A stretch of DNA of 62,000 nt from contig CM043943.1 in NCBI GenBank assembly GCA_014529385.2, forward strand, positions 98,080,855 through 98,142,854, in the 5' to 3' direction. How positions within the stretch are numbered: the stretch's first letter is position 1; each line of letters opens with the position of its first letter. This document shows, piece after piece, positions 11,865 through 21,591 of the stretch. Position numbers and translations under genes: made by a program. Below the pieces are notes generated by a model, which saw only the letters and a program-made list of their open reading frames with translations, was not told the origin of the DNA and did not search any database. The stretch is from Adiantum capillus-veneris (Eukaryota > Streptophyta > Polypodiopsida > Polypodiales > Pteridaceae).

Positions 11865-12325
11865 GTGTAAAGGGTTTTACAGACTCAGATTATGCAGGTG
11901 ACTTAGACAACCGAAGGTCTACGTTAGGGTATGTCTTTACATTGGCTGGTGGAGCAGTATCATGGCGTTCTAGATTACAAGATTGTGTTACTCAGTCTAC
12001 TACAGAGGCTGAATATGTTACAGCATCAGAGGCATGCAAAGAATCAATTTGGCTTAATTGACTAGTAACAGATTTGGGAATCAAAGAAGAGATGCCTGTG
12101 TTATATTGTGATAGTCAAAGTGCTGTACAATTGGCTCGCAATCCAGTTTATCACTCAAAGAATAAGCATGTGGATGTGAAGTATCATTTCATCAGGGAAA
12201 TGCTCGAGGATAAGCAACTTCAGCTTGTCAAAGTTCACACCACAGAAAATCCTGCTGATCTACTTACAAAAAGACTTCCCTCAGAGAGCTTTGCGCATTT
12301 TCGCAAGCAGTTAGGTGTAGGGTAG
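11786..12325 (+). pseudogene. Copia-B RNase H and C-terminus
   Basis: After a frameshift near 11820 the frame reads FTDSDYAGDLDNRRSTLGYV, then W-R-S-R-L-Q and STTEAEYVTASEA. These are the Asp, Glu and Asp regions of Copia RNase H, followed by LYCDSQSAVQLARNPVYHSK and HVDVKYHFIRE. A TGA at 12059-12061 probably arose from CGA. The polyprotein ends at 12323-12325, about 90 bp before the 3' LTR, which is a normal distance. Confidence 0.93.
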
Positions 12326-12378
12326 TACATCACTTCTCTACATCTCTTGTATATTAGCTTGTATAGTAGCTTCTCTCA

Positions 12379-12440
12379 CACTTAAAGTACCACATTGGAC
12401 TTTAAGTGGGAGGTTGTTGGGGTATAAAGCCCAATGTGGT
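12379..12440 (+). other. Copia-B polypurine tract with two mutually exclusive hairpins across the LTR edge
   Basis: The polypurine tract AAGTGGGAGGT directly precedes the 3' LTR (12415). Upstream, CACTTAAAGT (12379-12388) and ACTTTAAGTG (12399-12408) form a perfect 10-bp stem with loop ACCACATTGG (12389-12398). That whole loop is complementary to CCAATGTGGT inside the LTR (12431-12440). RNA could therefore form either the first hairpin or a longer one spanning the PPT, or a loop-LTR pseudoknot. The pairing is read directly from the sequence; any role in PPT use or RNA processing is inference. Confidence 0.7.
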
Positions 12441-12606
12441 CGCCCAGGTAAGTGGGCGGGCCGTCAGGTATGTACACATATTCTTTTGTAAAAACCTAAT
12501 AAGAACTCACTATGCTCTACACATTACAGTAGAGCGAGTTCACCATATCATCGTGCTCTTCTTCTCGCACACTCTCTCGTGTCGCACTTCCGCTCGTACT
12601 CCTTCA
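12415..12606 (+). repeat. Copia-B 3' LTR
   Basis: This 192-bp repeat starts TGTTGGGGTATA and ends CTCCTTCA. The target duplication TGTAT follows at 12607-12611. It matches 7082-7273 with about 7 differences. Confidence 0.96.
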
Positions 12607-12611
12607 TGTAT

Positions 12612-12681
12612 AAGGTATACAAGTCAGTGGGCGCCCAGACTCTGGGCGGCCAGGCAAGGCACAGGCGCCTATACCCCAACA
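12612..12681 (-). repeat. Copia-A 3' LTR, inner part
   Basis: These 70 bp continue the LTR started at 6962-7081 and match 15992-16061. On the minus strand the LTR starts at 12681 with TGTTGGGGTATA, the same 12 bases as Copia-B. Confidence 0.94.
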
Positions 12682-12713
12682 ACCTCCCACTTAAAGGCGA
12701 TTGTGCCTTTAAG
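12658..12713 (-). other. Copia-A polypurine tract with hairpin pair like that of Copia-B
   Basis: On the minus strand the polypurine tract AAGTGGGAGGT (12682-12692) abuts the LTR. CTTAAAGGC and GCCTTTAAG (12690-12698 and 12705-12713) form a perfect 9-bp stem with a 6-base loop. The loop-proximal segment (12696-12707) is also complementary at 10 of 12 positions to GGCACAGGCGCC inside the LTR (12658-12669). This is the same two-way arrangement as in Copia-B, but the loop and LTR arms have different sequences that still pair. Confidence 0.65.
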
Positions 12714-12760
12714 CAAGGGAACCTAGCCTAAAGACTACAAAAGGCGAGAGAAAATCGCTC

Positions 12761-13020
12761 TCAACCGATGCCCACTGGCTGGCTGTGATCATGTGCATCC
12801 GGTTGTCCTGCTCCCGTGTAAGTCCATACACCACCAGACGTACCGCACACGTACTGCAAGTATGTATGCAATACCTTCATATCTCCCTCGTGCACTATGC
12901 CATCATCAGTCAACAAACGACTGACAACCCCAACTGCAAATGCTCCAATTGCAGTTGCGATATCCGGTCTCAAGATCAGCATCTCATACATGAGACCACC
13001 GAATGCTGATGCAATGCTAG
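12761..13020 (-). pseudogene. Copia-A reverse transcriptase, last part only
   Basis: On the minus strand the frame carries the end-of-RT motif of Copia: A-F-G-G-L-M-Y-E-M-L, then RPDIATAIGAFAVGVVSR, close to Copia-B R-P-D-I-A-F-A-V-G-V-V-S-R. It then loses similarity toward the polypurine tract. RNase H is not present before the LTR. At its upstream edge (about 13021) the match breaks abruptly into unrelated sequence. Confidence 0.85.
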
Positions 13021-13850
13021 CGGGCCCTGTTAGCTCATTAGGAGAAATATGAACCCTCTAGGGGCCCTTTGGGATTAAGGTTAATTAGAGGCCAGCCAAT
13101 AGGAAGAGGGTGGTGGACACACTCTACAACTAGGAAGAGCTAGGTGTGTCATAGTTTGTCCCCTCTTTCCCTTGGTTTGCCTAGGTCAAAACAACCTTTT
13201 AGAGGAGAATACCATGCTCTTACAAGCCTTTAAAACCTGGAAAAGGGGGTGTGAAAGTTGGAAAAGTGAAGATGACATGATGGTACAATGTAATTTGAAT
13301 TGGGGGGGGGGGGGGGCTTCAATCTCAACCATTAGATCTTTTTTTCATCCAATGGATATCATCAAAAGGCGCCTTTCAACCTCCACCCTTCATCTTGAGT
13401 GAGATCTAGTGGCTAGGATGGGCTCCCCTCTCTTCAAAATGCGCCTTTTCACCTTCTCCCTTGATCTTGATTGAGATCTAAAGGCCGAGATTGAGCCCCC
13501 ACTTCAAATGGCGCCTTTCAACCTCCACCCTTGATCTTGTGCAAGATCCAATGGTCAAGATTGCACCCCCACATCATATGGAGCCTTGCTCTTTTACCCA
13601 TTAAACAACTTGCACCTTCCCCTCCAATTAACCAATGGTCCATCTTCCAAGGTCTATTAAATATGGGCCAAAGACCCCACTAGTCATTTTCTTTTGAAAA
13701 CTGACATATTCTAGCTCAAAACCACTAAGAGGTTTTTTGTGTCCCCTTAACTCCCTACCAATTAGAAACTTAATCCCAAACCTTACAAGGCCCCAAAGAA
13801 GTCCAATATTTTCCTAATGTCTACGGAGCATGCATCAAAATTTATATCCC
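13021..13850. other. unrelated 0.8-kb stretch replacing Copia-A pol
   Basis: Where the integrase core and most of RT should be, there is noncoding DNA with a 14-base poly(G) near 13303-13316 and a short tandem repeat (13364-13590). No terminal inverted repeats or target duplications were found at its edges. It is either a captured genomic segment or an old insertion with worn ends. Confidence 0.6.
13364..13590 (+). repeat. tandem repeat of about 70 bp, 3-4 units
   Basis: Units begin around AA(A/T)GGCGCCTTTC at 13364, 13437, 13506 and, degenerately, 13576. Each contains CCACCCTT(C/G)ATCTTG and a (G/C)AAGATC or GAGATCTA segment. The spacing is 69-73 bp. The repeat lies inside the foreign segment of Copia-A. 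Confidence 0.8.
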
Positions 13851-14564
13851 TGGCAATAGGCATCTCTGATTGACAAGGCGTGTCAGCCACATGCATCTCC
13901 TGACTGTTCGCAAAAGACGCATCAACCTGTCGTGCAGCCTCAGAGCAAACCAGCTACTCTAGGTGTCTGTTGGAAGACATATCCTGCACAACTATATCCC
14001 CATGCTCACTGTCGAGCATAGAAAGGAATGACTGCATAATCGCTGACATCTCAGCCTCCTCTGCAAGCATCCACTGCAAACATGACCACTCAATCTACTG
14101 TGACTCACTAGAGCTCTCATGCTCTAACTCCTTATGCATAGACTCTTGCACAACATCCTCCTATCATGACTCACTAGAGCAAGACCGCTCTACCTGTCTA
14201 TCTAGCATAGAAGTATCTCGCACAACTGACTCTCTCTTTGCTCAGTCACTAGCAAAGCATGCATGTCTGACTCTGTCACCTCTCTGTGTGACTGCTCAAG
14301 TTGTGCCCCAACTGTGTGCACAACGAGCTCACTACTCTGCACTCCATGCAAAGCACCCTGCAACCCATGAGCAAAAGAGACTGTCTGGGTCTCTCGCTCT
14401 CTACATGGTTGTAACAAGATTGAGACTCGACCATCTCGCACCAGTACTACGTGCAATGGGTACCATGTGCCAACTCTAGCACCTCTCGCAATCACTAGCG
14501 AACCCCAACACAAAAGATCGCTCAAGCAGTGATACCCGACATCCACTATCCCTGAGCTAACCAA
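13851..14564 (-). pseudogene. Copia-A pre-integrase and linker remnants
   Basis: Downstream of protease on the minus strand, the frame reads SSGIVDVGYHCL and GSLVIARGARVGTWYPLHVV, matching the Copia segment between protease and integrase. A Ser/Glu/His-rich stretch (about 13860-14250) follows, resembling the low-complexity linker between integrase and RT. The zinc-binding HHCC and the DDE core are not seen, so integrase has been deleted. Confidence 0.7.
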
Positions 14565-14874
14565 CGGGGATCAAACTCATCGTCAAATCTGGCACATGAC
14601 GCACATCTCTGAGCATGTATGATGCACCGCTCGGTAATGACAGTCTCACATCTCCTGAACCAGCAATCTCATGCAGTGACCCATCTACCAATCGCACACT
14701 ACCATGCACTCTGCTAGAATAGCTACTGAACCAGTCACGATACGGAGTGACATGAAAAGTAGCGTCTCTGTCTAGCACCCACTGCAAAAGAAGTGCACTA
14801 TCCTCAGACGTCAAAAAATCAGGAGTAATACAGGAAGCAAATATGACCTCACTGTCACTAGGGTACTCAGACAC
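14557..14874 (-). pseudogene. Copia-A protease
   Basis: About 105 codons match Copia protease from the active site to the family signature VRHVPDLTMSLIPVG. The active site reads WVLDRDATFHVTP where the family has D-S-G-A. The Asp is kept but Ser-Gly is Arg-Asp, so catalysis would be lost. The frame overlaps the end of the gag region, as expected in one polyprotein. Confidence 0.88.
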
Positions 14875-15838
14875 TGTATCTGATCCTGCAAACTGTCAAG
14901 TCAACGGAGCCTATAGCATCTACTGCATCCTTGAGACTAGCCTGTCTCTTGTGCTGTCTCATACGACGAAAGCATCGCTGTCTAATGTGCCCTGTGTGAC
15001 CACAATGCCAACATATTACATGTCGGCGTACTCGTGAATGTACATGGATCACACGAGTCCTTGATGACTCATATCTATCATACATATCATGTAATCTGCG
15101 CCAAAGTGCTCTCGAAGTAGTCTCATATATAACAAGAGCATATACAGATTCCACGACACTGCAGAAGAACCACTCAACTATAACTGGCAACACCTGTGGG
15201 AGTACTAGACTCAATCTGTTACTGGGAGTCAAACTCGATCTTGTAACACCTCATATGTGCCTGCTACTTGCAGTGTGCACGGGTAAGCTGTCTGCAGCAA
15301 AGAAAACAACAGAGCCCAAAAATGTCCTGAAAAACAGTCTCTGTGTTTTTAATTTCAGACCCACCTGCACTCCGAATCAAAAAACAATTCCTTCTACAAA
15401 GTCATAGAGCTTGAAGCCAGCTCCGTTTTGAACCAAAAAAATTTGGAATCAGAGCTTTGTAGCTCAAGTTATGAGCAAAACAGTAGACTGTTGTCAAACT
15501 GCCAAAAACTGAACGACTTTCTTATGTGCTTCTTTGAGCTCATAGAAAGGCTCAAACTCACTTCCCACCTCGATGCGTGAGCTGAATGTATCAATCTCAC
15601 AATGCTTCCATGTCTATGGAAGCTCCAAGCTCCAATCTGTCTCGCCGATGTAGCCGTTGCAAAGCTTGCCGAGAAGAGGGAAAATGTTGTACACAGTGGA
15701 CTGATCTGTGAGCACTAGGAAGCTCGTGAGAGCTCTCTTGCAAGCCTCTGTATGGCTGTCAACAAGCCTCCTCTATTTCTTTGCTCAGATCTGTGACCTC
15801 TCCGCCATAGCAGACGAGTTCATCATGAAGCCGTCCAT
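14867..15838 (-). pseudogene. Copia-A gag
   Basis: The clear part is 14867-15232. It has a capsid-like segment (W-R-R-L-H-D-M-Y) and the CCHC zinc knuckle CWHCGHTGHIRQRC, followed by a basic tail. Upstream, to a possible ATG near 15838, short in-frame pieces are separated by stops. The N-terminal half is therefore decayed or was never a full gag. A zinc knuckle would bind element RNA. Confidence 0.8.
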
Positions 15839-15857
15839 CTATGCTCCCACACCTGTC

Positions 15858-15869
15858 ACTCTAATACCA
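15858..15869 (-). other. Copia-A primer-binding site, tRNA-iMet type
   Basis: On the minus strand TGGTATTAGAG lies 2 bases after the 5' LTR. It differs at one base from the canonical TGGTATCAGAG of initiator-Met-primed plant Copia elements. It confirms the orientation. Confidence 0.9.
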
Positions 15870-15871
15870 AT

Positions 15872-16061
15872 TGAAGGGGATCGGAGAGCACCACAGACGG
15901 AGAGTGAGAGAGAGAAGGAGACACACGACACACAGATATGGGTGGGGAGACTCAAAGAGTGAGCAGCCCCCTATACACTTATGCTATGTATAAGGTATAC
16001 AAGTCAGTGGGCACCCAGACTCTGGGCGGCCGGGCAAGGCACAGGCGCCTATACCCCAACA
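15872..16061 (-). repeat. Copia-A 5' LTR, uninterrupted
   Basis: This 190-bp LTR is the unbroken counterpart of 6962-7081 plus 12612-12681. It preserves the pre-insertion target of Copia-B, because TGTAT occurs once, at about 15987-15991. The target duplication GGTAT of Copia-A follows at 16062-16066. Confidence 0.96.
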
Positions 16062-17130
16062 GGTATACCTCAAATGAAATGGCAATGTATCAATATGGAT
16101 TTTGTTATTGGTTTATCCATTGTTGGAGGCTATGATTCAGTATTTGTTGTTGTTAATATGCTCACTAAAGTGGCTCACTTAATGCACGTGAAAACTACTT
16201 ACATTACTTTTGATATAAGCCCAATCTTCATGAAGGAGATCTTTAGACTTCACAGTCTACCTAAGAGAATTGTTAGCAACAGGGATGTGAAATTTACCTC
16301 AAAATTTTGGACCACTCTTTCAAGCCATTGGAACACAACTATGTTTTAGCACAACAGATCATCCTCAGACAGATGGTTAGATTGAAAGAGTTAACCAAGT
16401 GATTGAGGACATTCTTAGAGCATATTGTTCACAGGAACCAAAGAAATAAATCCAATATCTACCTTTGGTTGGGTATGACTATAATGCCTCTTACCATAGA
16501 AGCATAGGCATGTCACCATTTAAGGCTCTCTATGGTCAAGAATGTTTGATTCCATTAAACTTCTTAGATCCTACTAGTAAGGTAGACGCCTCAAAGCAAA
16601 TGCTCAAAGACATGGAAGCCCAGACCAAGGCAATTCGTGAGGATATTCAAGCTGCTCAGGACAAACAAAATCATTATGTAGATAAGAGGAGATTAGACCG
16701 AATCTTTAAAGAAGGAGACAAGGTATTCCTTAGAGTCAAGCCCAAGAAAAGCAACCTATCTTTGGGAAAGTACAAAAAGCTCAGTCCAAGATACTGCGGA
16801 CCCTATGAGATTGTCAAAGTGATAAGTGATCAAGCTTACAGGATAAAGTTATCCTCTAACCTCAGAATTCATGATGTCTTCCATGTTAGTCTACTAAAAC
16901 CTTATGTTCCTAACCCCCATCAGCTTTTGGTGGATATTAAACAAATAGTTGTTCCAACCCAAGGAGTCCTTGGACTTCAACCTGACTATATCCTAGAAAC
17001 TCAAGAGAGGAAACTTAGGAATAGAAGCATCATTGAATACCTTGTCAAATAAAAAGATTTCCCTAAAGAAGATGCAACGTTGGAAGACAAAACATCTCTT
17101 CTTAAAAATCATCCGGACTTATCTTTAAGA
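16062..17130 (+). pseudogene. Gypsy-1 integrase core, C-terminal domain and chromodomain-like tail
   Basis: The core begins with the family M-D-F-(I/V)-x-G-L motif at about 16098. VVVNMLTKVAH and RIVSNRDVKFTSKFW follow; the catalytic Asp of S-D-R-D is Asn. The HPQTDG...ERVNQ region keeps the Glu but has a stop just before it. After a further stop, 16465-17052 is open. It contains the Y-N-A-S-Y-H-R-S-I-G-M-S-P-F segment and the GPYEIVKVI C-terminal domain. It ends in a chromodomain-like stretch (DYILETQERKLRNR, then IEYLVK), with a stop where the conserved Trp should be. Chromodomains direct chromovirus integration toward particular chromatin. Confidence 0.9.
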
Positions 17131-17162
17131 TGAGGATATCTCAATTCTTCAGTTGGGGGGAA

Positions 17163-18160
17163 TGTAAGGTGTCTGCCACCCTTGGAGAGGGGGTTCCCAT
17201 GTAAAGAAAAAAAAATATCATGCCATTTTAGTCTTAAATAGAAAGTTTCTAATTTTGATAGTTTTTCACCTCTAATGAGCTAATTATGAATATATTGCTG
17301 AAATTTTTACTTTTTGTCACTTTCGTCCAAAAATAGAAAGTTTTGAAGTTCTTACACCCATATAGACGCAATCATCTCGTCTAAATCTATGTTATCTTGA
17401 ATTTCCATAAAAATTGTTGGTTGCTTAAAAATATGCCAAATATAGCAGGTGTATGCATTTGATACCTTAGCTTGTCATCCTCAAGCTCGTCTTTTAATAG
17501 CAACTTTCAAGATTGAATTTCAACGAGTTAAGCTCACTTTAGCCAATTAATTCTTATCTTAATATTAATCAATTAATTCATAGTCTAAGTATGTATTTGT
17601 ATGCATGTGCATGGGCGTGTATGTGCATGTGTATGTATGTCCATGGATTCCCATAGATGACCCATGGCCATGGACCCATCTCTTATGGAATGGTTGACTA
17701 TAAGCATGGAGACTACATGAGGTGTATCACCTAAAAGTGGTATAGAAGGACACCTCTAAAGGGATGTGGGGATCTTGTGACACCTCCACACACTCTTTTA
17801 GCAAGAGGGGTCGAGTAGGGAGGTATGGGCATGACTTGGGCAACAAGGGACCTCCAAAACTCTATATAAAGAGCAATTCCCACTCATTTTGTACACACAA
17901 AAAGACACACTTGAAGACAGGGAGACTCTGGTGTTGTGGCTACTCATTGGTGAAGCTTCTACAAGGCCTTGATGGATCAAAAACTCCTAGGCACAAACCA
18001 GTAATGAAAATTTGTTGCATCAATTTACTTCTGCATCTATATTCTCCTCTTCTCGAGAATTCCCAACATACTACTACCTTTCTTATTCTTATCTTATCTA
18101 TCTAAAGCTCACTAGAAGACAACAAAAATTCTACCTATTATAATTCTACTCTATGACTCC
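17163..18160 (+). repeat. Gypsy-1 3' LTR, right end uncertain
   Basis: The polypurine tract GTTGGGGGGAA at 17152-17162 is followed by TGTAAGGTGTC, a typical LTR start, about 110 bp after the pol stop. A TATA box lies 700 bp in. No partner LTR exists in the window, so the right end is an estimate. Confidence 0.6.
17863..17870 (+). promoter_or_regulatory. TATA box in Gypsy-1 LTR
   Basis: TATATAAA in the context CTCTATATAAAGAGC is a strong plant TATA box. Its position inside the LTR fits the U3/R promoter. This is a motif match only. Confidence 0.6.
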
Positions 18161-20871
18161 TCAAGATGCTTGCAAGACAGTATCAAGTCAAAGCAAGTGT
18201 TGTGTTGTGCAATCATGGTCATGTTGCTCGTTACACAATCAATTGTGGTTAAATACACAATCCCTTGTTCAAATTTGTACTAAAAATTGAGAGAAAAGAA
18301 GTTAAACATCAATAGTGAGGTGCATAGCCTAAACTTGGTATGCATTAAGCTTGCTGAAGTTGTATTATGGTTATCCACGAATGCATGTAAATGAGATTAG
18401 GGTATGAGTCATAATGTATGTTATTATAAACCTATGTCAAAATTAAGCACATCATATGTTTGGAATAATGTATGTCATAACCATAAATTGTTGGTATTAA
18501 AACACTTAAAAACAATCACCCTTACTTCCATTGGGTTCTTTGCATATGAAGCTTACAAATTCCCAAGTTAATGTTTGTATCTAGTAGTGAGAATGGCACC
18601 CAAGAGAACGCACTTTGGTGGATCTCACAATCATGAGGTCGGGACCAGTGATGGAAAAGGAAAGGGAAAGGCCCCTATGATCGAGGAAGTGCCAGCCATC
18701 TCAGGAAGGGATTAGTGGTCAAGAGAAGATAGGAAATTATTATTTTTTTGTTCATTGCATCTTGGTAATTAAGAGGGAAAAAAATTTACCTAAGCATTGG
18801 GTCATTCCCAATTGGAAATTGCATCATCTAAATTTTTTATTTTCTTCTAAGTTTGAGTTAAAGTGAAGGAATTGTTTGATGATATAGTCTGAAGTAGGAA
18901 AGAAATGTTTGCCTAGGAAGAACTCTCTCAACCTTACTTCATTTTATTCCAATATTGATTTAATCAGAACTCCCCTTTGATCAAAGGGAGGTAGCTTGTG
19001 TTTCTACGCAGCAGCCATGTATTTCTATGCATAAAGTTGATCCATTTCTATGAAACAACTTGGTTTATTTCAATAAACATATAAAGTGGCATACTGGAGA
19101 GTTACTCTAGGAGGTGTAGTCCACTATTGGTTGTATGGACAGCCAATGACAACGGATGGAGTAAACATCCACCATAAGAAGTTTCTACAATTCGGGAGTA
19201 TTGGAATATAATGAAGTAATGTTGTATGTCATGGTTTTATCTAGGACGGATTGTCTTGGTGTCGATTTGATAATGTTTGAAGGGCTATCTTAACTAACTT
19301 GTGATGGAAATCTTAAAAAGGAATTTTGTGTATGAACAATCATGTGGTGGTAATTAGAAAACAAGAAAAAAGTGTGAGTTCGGGGGTGGGAAGTGGGGAT
19401 CGGCTCGGGTTGCCAGTCAAGGATGGGTGGTCTCAATTAGTAGAGAAACTCTCCACTCCCTCTTGTTAGAAGAAGAAAATTTAGAGACTCATTGTGTCAG
19501 AGTCAAGAAGTCCCAAATATATGTGCATGTGAAAGCTATGGGAAAATAGGTATTTGGGTTTTCTCTCTTTTGGAAGGTGAGAATTAGGGACGTATAAAAT
19601 TCTTGTGTTAGTTCATGCTTTCTTTGCAAGAAAGGGCTAGGACTCTCTTCAATGGTTCGAGTTGAAGTTACTTAGTGATGAGAGGTTGTCCATTGAAATC
19701 AATTCTTTCTTGACTATGTTTTCTCAAGCGATTAGGGCCTAGCAACCTGTCAGGTGTCCTCCAGTTGCCAAAGGATTATGGTAACGGGGTGGGGACCTCA
19801 CATTTAGGCTATGTTTGAGAAGAGGATTGTAGGGTAAGTATAGCTTAATCTAAGTTAAACATATTTTCCATTATGTATACGTGCCTTGTATTATCCAAAG
19901 GATGAAAAACCTATGCCAAAAAATAGCCCAAACTTTTTAAGACTCGCCAAGATATTTCTAGAACAATAATCATCACTCATATCACCATAGATGCTCTTTT
20001 CTAAGGCTATATAGGTCATCCTTCGTAGCCTTTTCTTCAAGTGTTGTAATATAGTTTTTTTGCATTTTTTAACTTGTGCCTTGTTTCAATCCCATTGTAT
20101 ATATGTTTATTAGCAATGCTTGCTTGCTATATCCACCATAGTTTACGACATTATTAAGGGCCACAATTGATAGGCTTATGCTCCAACTAGAAGAATAAGC
20201 TATTTTTAAGCATCTTGTGTATGCATATACATTCCAACGTTGAACATACTCACTAGGCACTATTTTTGTTTTCCACCCATGCAATCACCTTGAAAATAAG
20301 CTATACAATGTCCTCGGCTCAACTTTTGACACAACTACTTAGGTATACATCCCTGGCTCATCAACCTGAACACCCAAGCAACTCAAGGTCCTTACATCAA
20401 GGAAATATTCATTCTCGTTTTCTACACCACCAGCTCTCTACTACCAATTACGTCTTGTAGCTAAGTGTCATTGCAAGCCATCCCCACAAAAACAGCTTAT
20501 TATTTCTTTTATATACATGCATTTTTATTGATAAGGTTCCTATTTCTATAGCAAAATACAAATAAGATTTCTAATGTGCAATACCAAAGGCAAATTTTCC
20601 TATGTTTTTTTTTCATTTGGTTATTAAGTACCAAGGCCCTACCTTAGGTTCTCAATGAGTCTACCTCTTTCTTTGATAAGCCTTATCACCAGATCTGTTG
20701 CACCCACACAACTATGTGAACGACACTCAAAGTGCACCAAATGTGGATTCCTTCATCAATGTATGAACCAACAAGCTTAATTTAGGTATTGATTCATCCT
20801 CAAGGTCTATCAAGATTTAAGAAAGTATTGGTAGCATCATGTCATTGGAAATTGTGACGGCATAATCCAAT
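18161..20871. other. 2.7 kb without identifiable genes
   Basis: Apart from one short gag-like start at 18593, no domain, LTR edge or RNA gene is seen. It is AT-rich DNA with short frames only. It may hold the decayed gag and leader of Gypsy-2 or the end of the Gypsy-1 LTR. Confidence 0.5.
18593..18715 (+). CDS. short open frame resembling a retroelement gag N-terminus
   Basis: This is a 40-codon frame beginning MAPKRTHFGG, with a Gly/Lys-rich middle and a final TAG. A basic, Gly-rich start of this kind is common in plant Gypsy gag proteins. It lies 2.3 kb upstream of the gag zinc knuckle of Gypsy-2, so it might be its detached start. Homology is not shown, and chance is a real alternative. 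Confidence 0.25.
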   Translation: MAPKRTHFGGSHNHEVGTSDGKGKGKAPMIEEVPAISGRD

Positions 20872-21591
20872 TAGTGCTTAAGGGGAGAGGTTCCAATAGA
20901 AGGTCTTAGACCCAAAGGTAAGTCACAAGCATCAACATCGAGGGAGCTTCCTGAGGTAACGGCGGAAGTAATTGAGAAGTTAAACGAATCTTTAAGCAGC
21001 CTGTCAATTCACCTTGCACAAGCTGTAGGTCCAAAGGGACAAGCAAAGAAGTCTGAAGAGCGAGATCCACGACCTAGGAGAGTCTTGCAATGTTGGAATT
21101 GCGGAGAGTCTGGACATGGGATGTATAATTGTCCTTGGCCCCGTGGGGAGCCAGGGAGACCTAACTTGAATTACCCAGTGATGAATGCAGGTGAAGGAAC
21201 TGGTCAACAACCAAGGCTTCTACAAAGACCAAATGGACCAAGACCACCTCCACAAGGGGTAGAAGGAGTTCCACCTTTGCCAGATCCAAATGTGCATGTG
21301 GTAGAGGTGACAAACTCAAATGAGGTTGACATGGAAGCAAATGGCATTAAGCGTGGCGAGGAAAAGGTAAAGAGAAAGAGGGTGTCCCATCACAGAGTGA
21401 CCATGGACAAGGCAAGAAGGCAAAGGAGACCAAGGAAGCTAAGAGGACTCGACGTCGTATCAATCTCCAAGACTTCCCTCTTGGACATGGTATGGCTCCA
21501 TACAACCTATTGGAAGACATGCGAGGTAAGGGTCCTGATATCTCATGGCCTCAGTTTCTTGCATTATGCCCACAAGTTAGGAGGGATTTAA
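20872..21591 (+). pseudogene. Gypsy-2 gag C-terminal part
   Basis: The frame is open from about 20872 without a good start codon, so the N-terminus is lost. It contains a basic stretch and the CCHC zinc knuckle CWNCGESGHGMYNC near 21088-21130, then a Pro/Arg-rich region. From about 21380 the meaningful reading shifts to another frame that leads into protease. The frame used here then runs on through non-matching text to 21591. Confidence 0.85.

Larger units (their letters stand above)
7082..12606 (+). mobile_element. Copia-B: nearly complete Ty1/Copia inserted in the LTR of Copia-A
   Basis: Both 192-bp LTRs, the primer-binding site, gag, protease, integrase, RT, RNase H and the polypurine tract are present in standard Copia order. 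The 5-bp target duplication TGTAT lies at 7077-7081 and 12607-12611. The empty site can be read directly in the uninterrupted Copia-A LTR at about 15987-15991. The LTRs differ at about 7 of 192 positions by eye. Coding is broken by a stop near the gag start, stops at 9555, 10023 and 12059, and two frameshifts. Its PPT-LTR edge closely resembles that of Copia-A. Confidence 0.97.
6962..16061 (-). mobile_element. Copia-A: defective Ty1/Copia on the minus strand, inserted in Gypsy-1
   Basis: The ends are 190-bp LTRs. The right (5') LTR is 15872-16061. The left (3') LTR is split into 6962-7081 and 12612-12681 by Copia-B. A 5-bp target duplication GGTAT lies at 6957-6961 and 16062-16066. By eye the two LTRs differ at 5 of 190 positions. 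The internal region on the minus strand reads gag, protease, pre-integrase, a linker, then an unrelated stretch of about 0.8 kb, then only the last part of RT and the polypurine tract. The integrase core, most of RT and RNase H are absent. It is therefore a non-autonomous element. Confidence 0.92.
6396..18160 (+). mobile_element. Gypsy-1: chromovirus-like Ty3/Gypsy, outermost host of a three-level nest
   Basis: Plus-strand Gypsy pol is visible from late RNase H (6396) through the integrase zinc-binding domain (to 6961). It is interrupted by Copia-A and resumes at 16062 with the integrase core, C-terminal domain and a chromodomain-like tail. The polypurine tract and the start of the 3' LTR follow at 17150-17163. 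The two halves of the split codon series fit if Copia-A and one copy of the GGTAT target duplication are disregarded. Gag, protease and RT are missing, so the element is 5' truncated. The right limit of the LTR (about 18160) is a guess. Confidence 0.85.
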
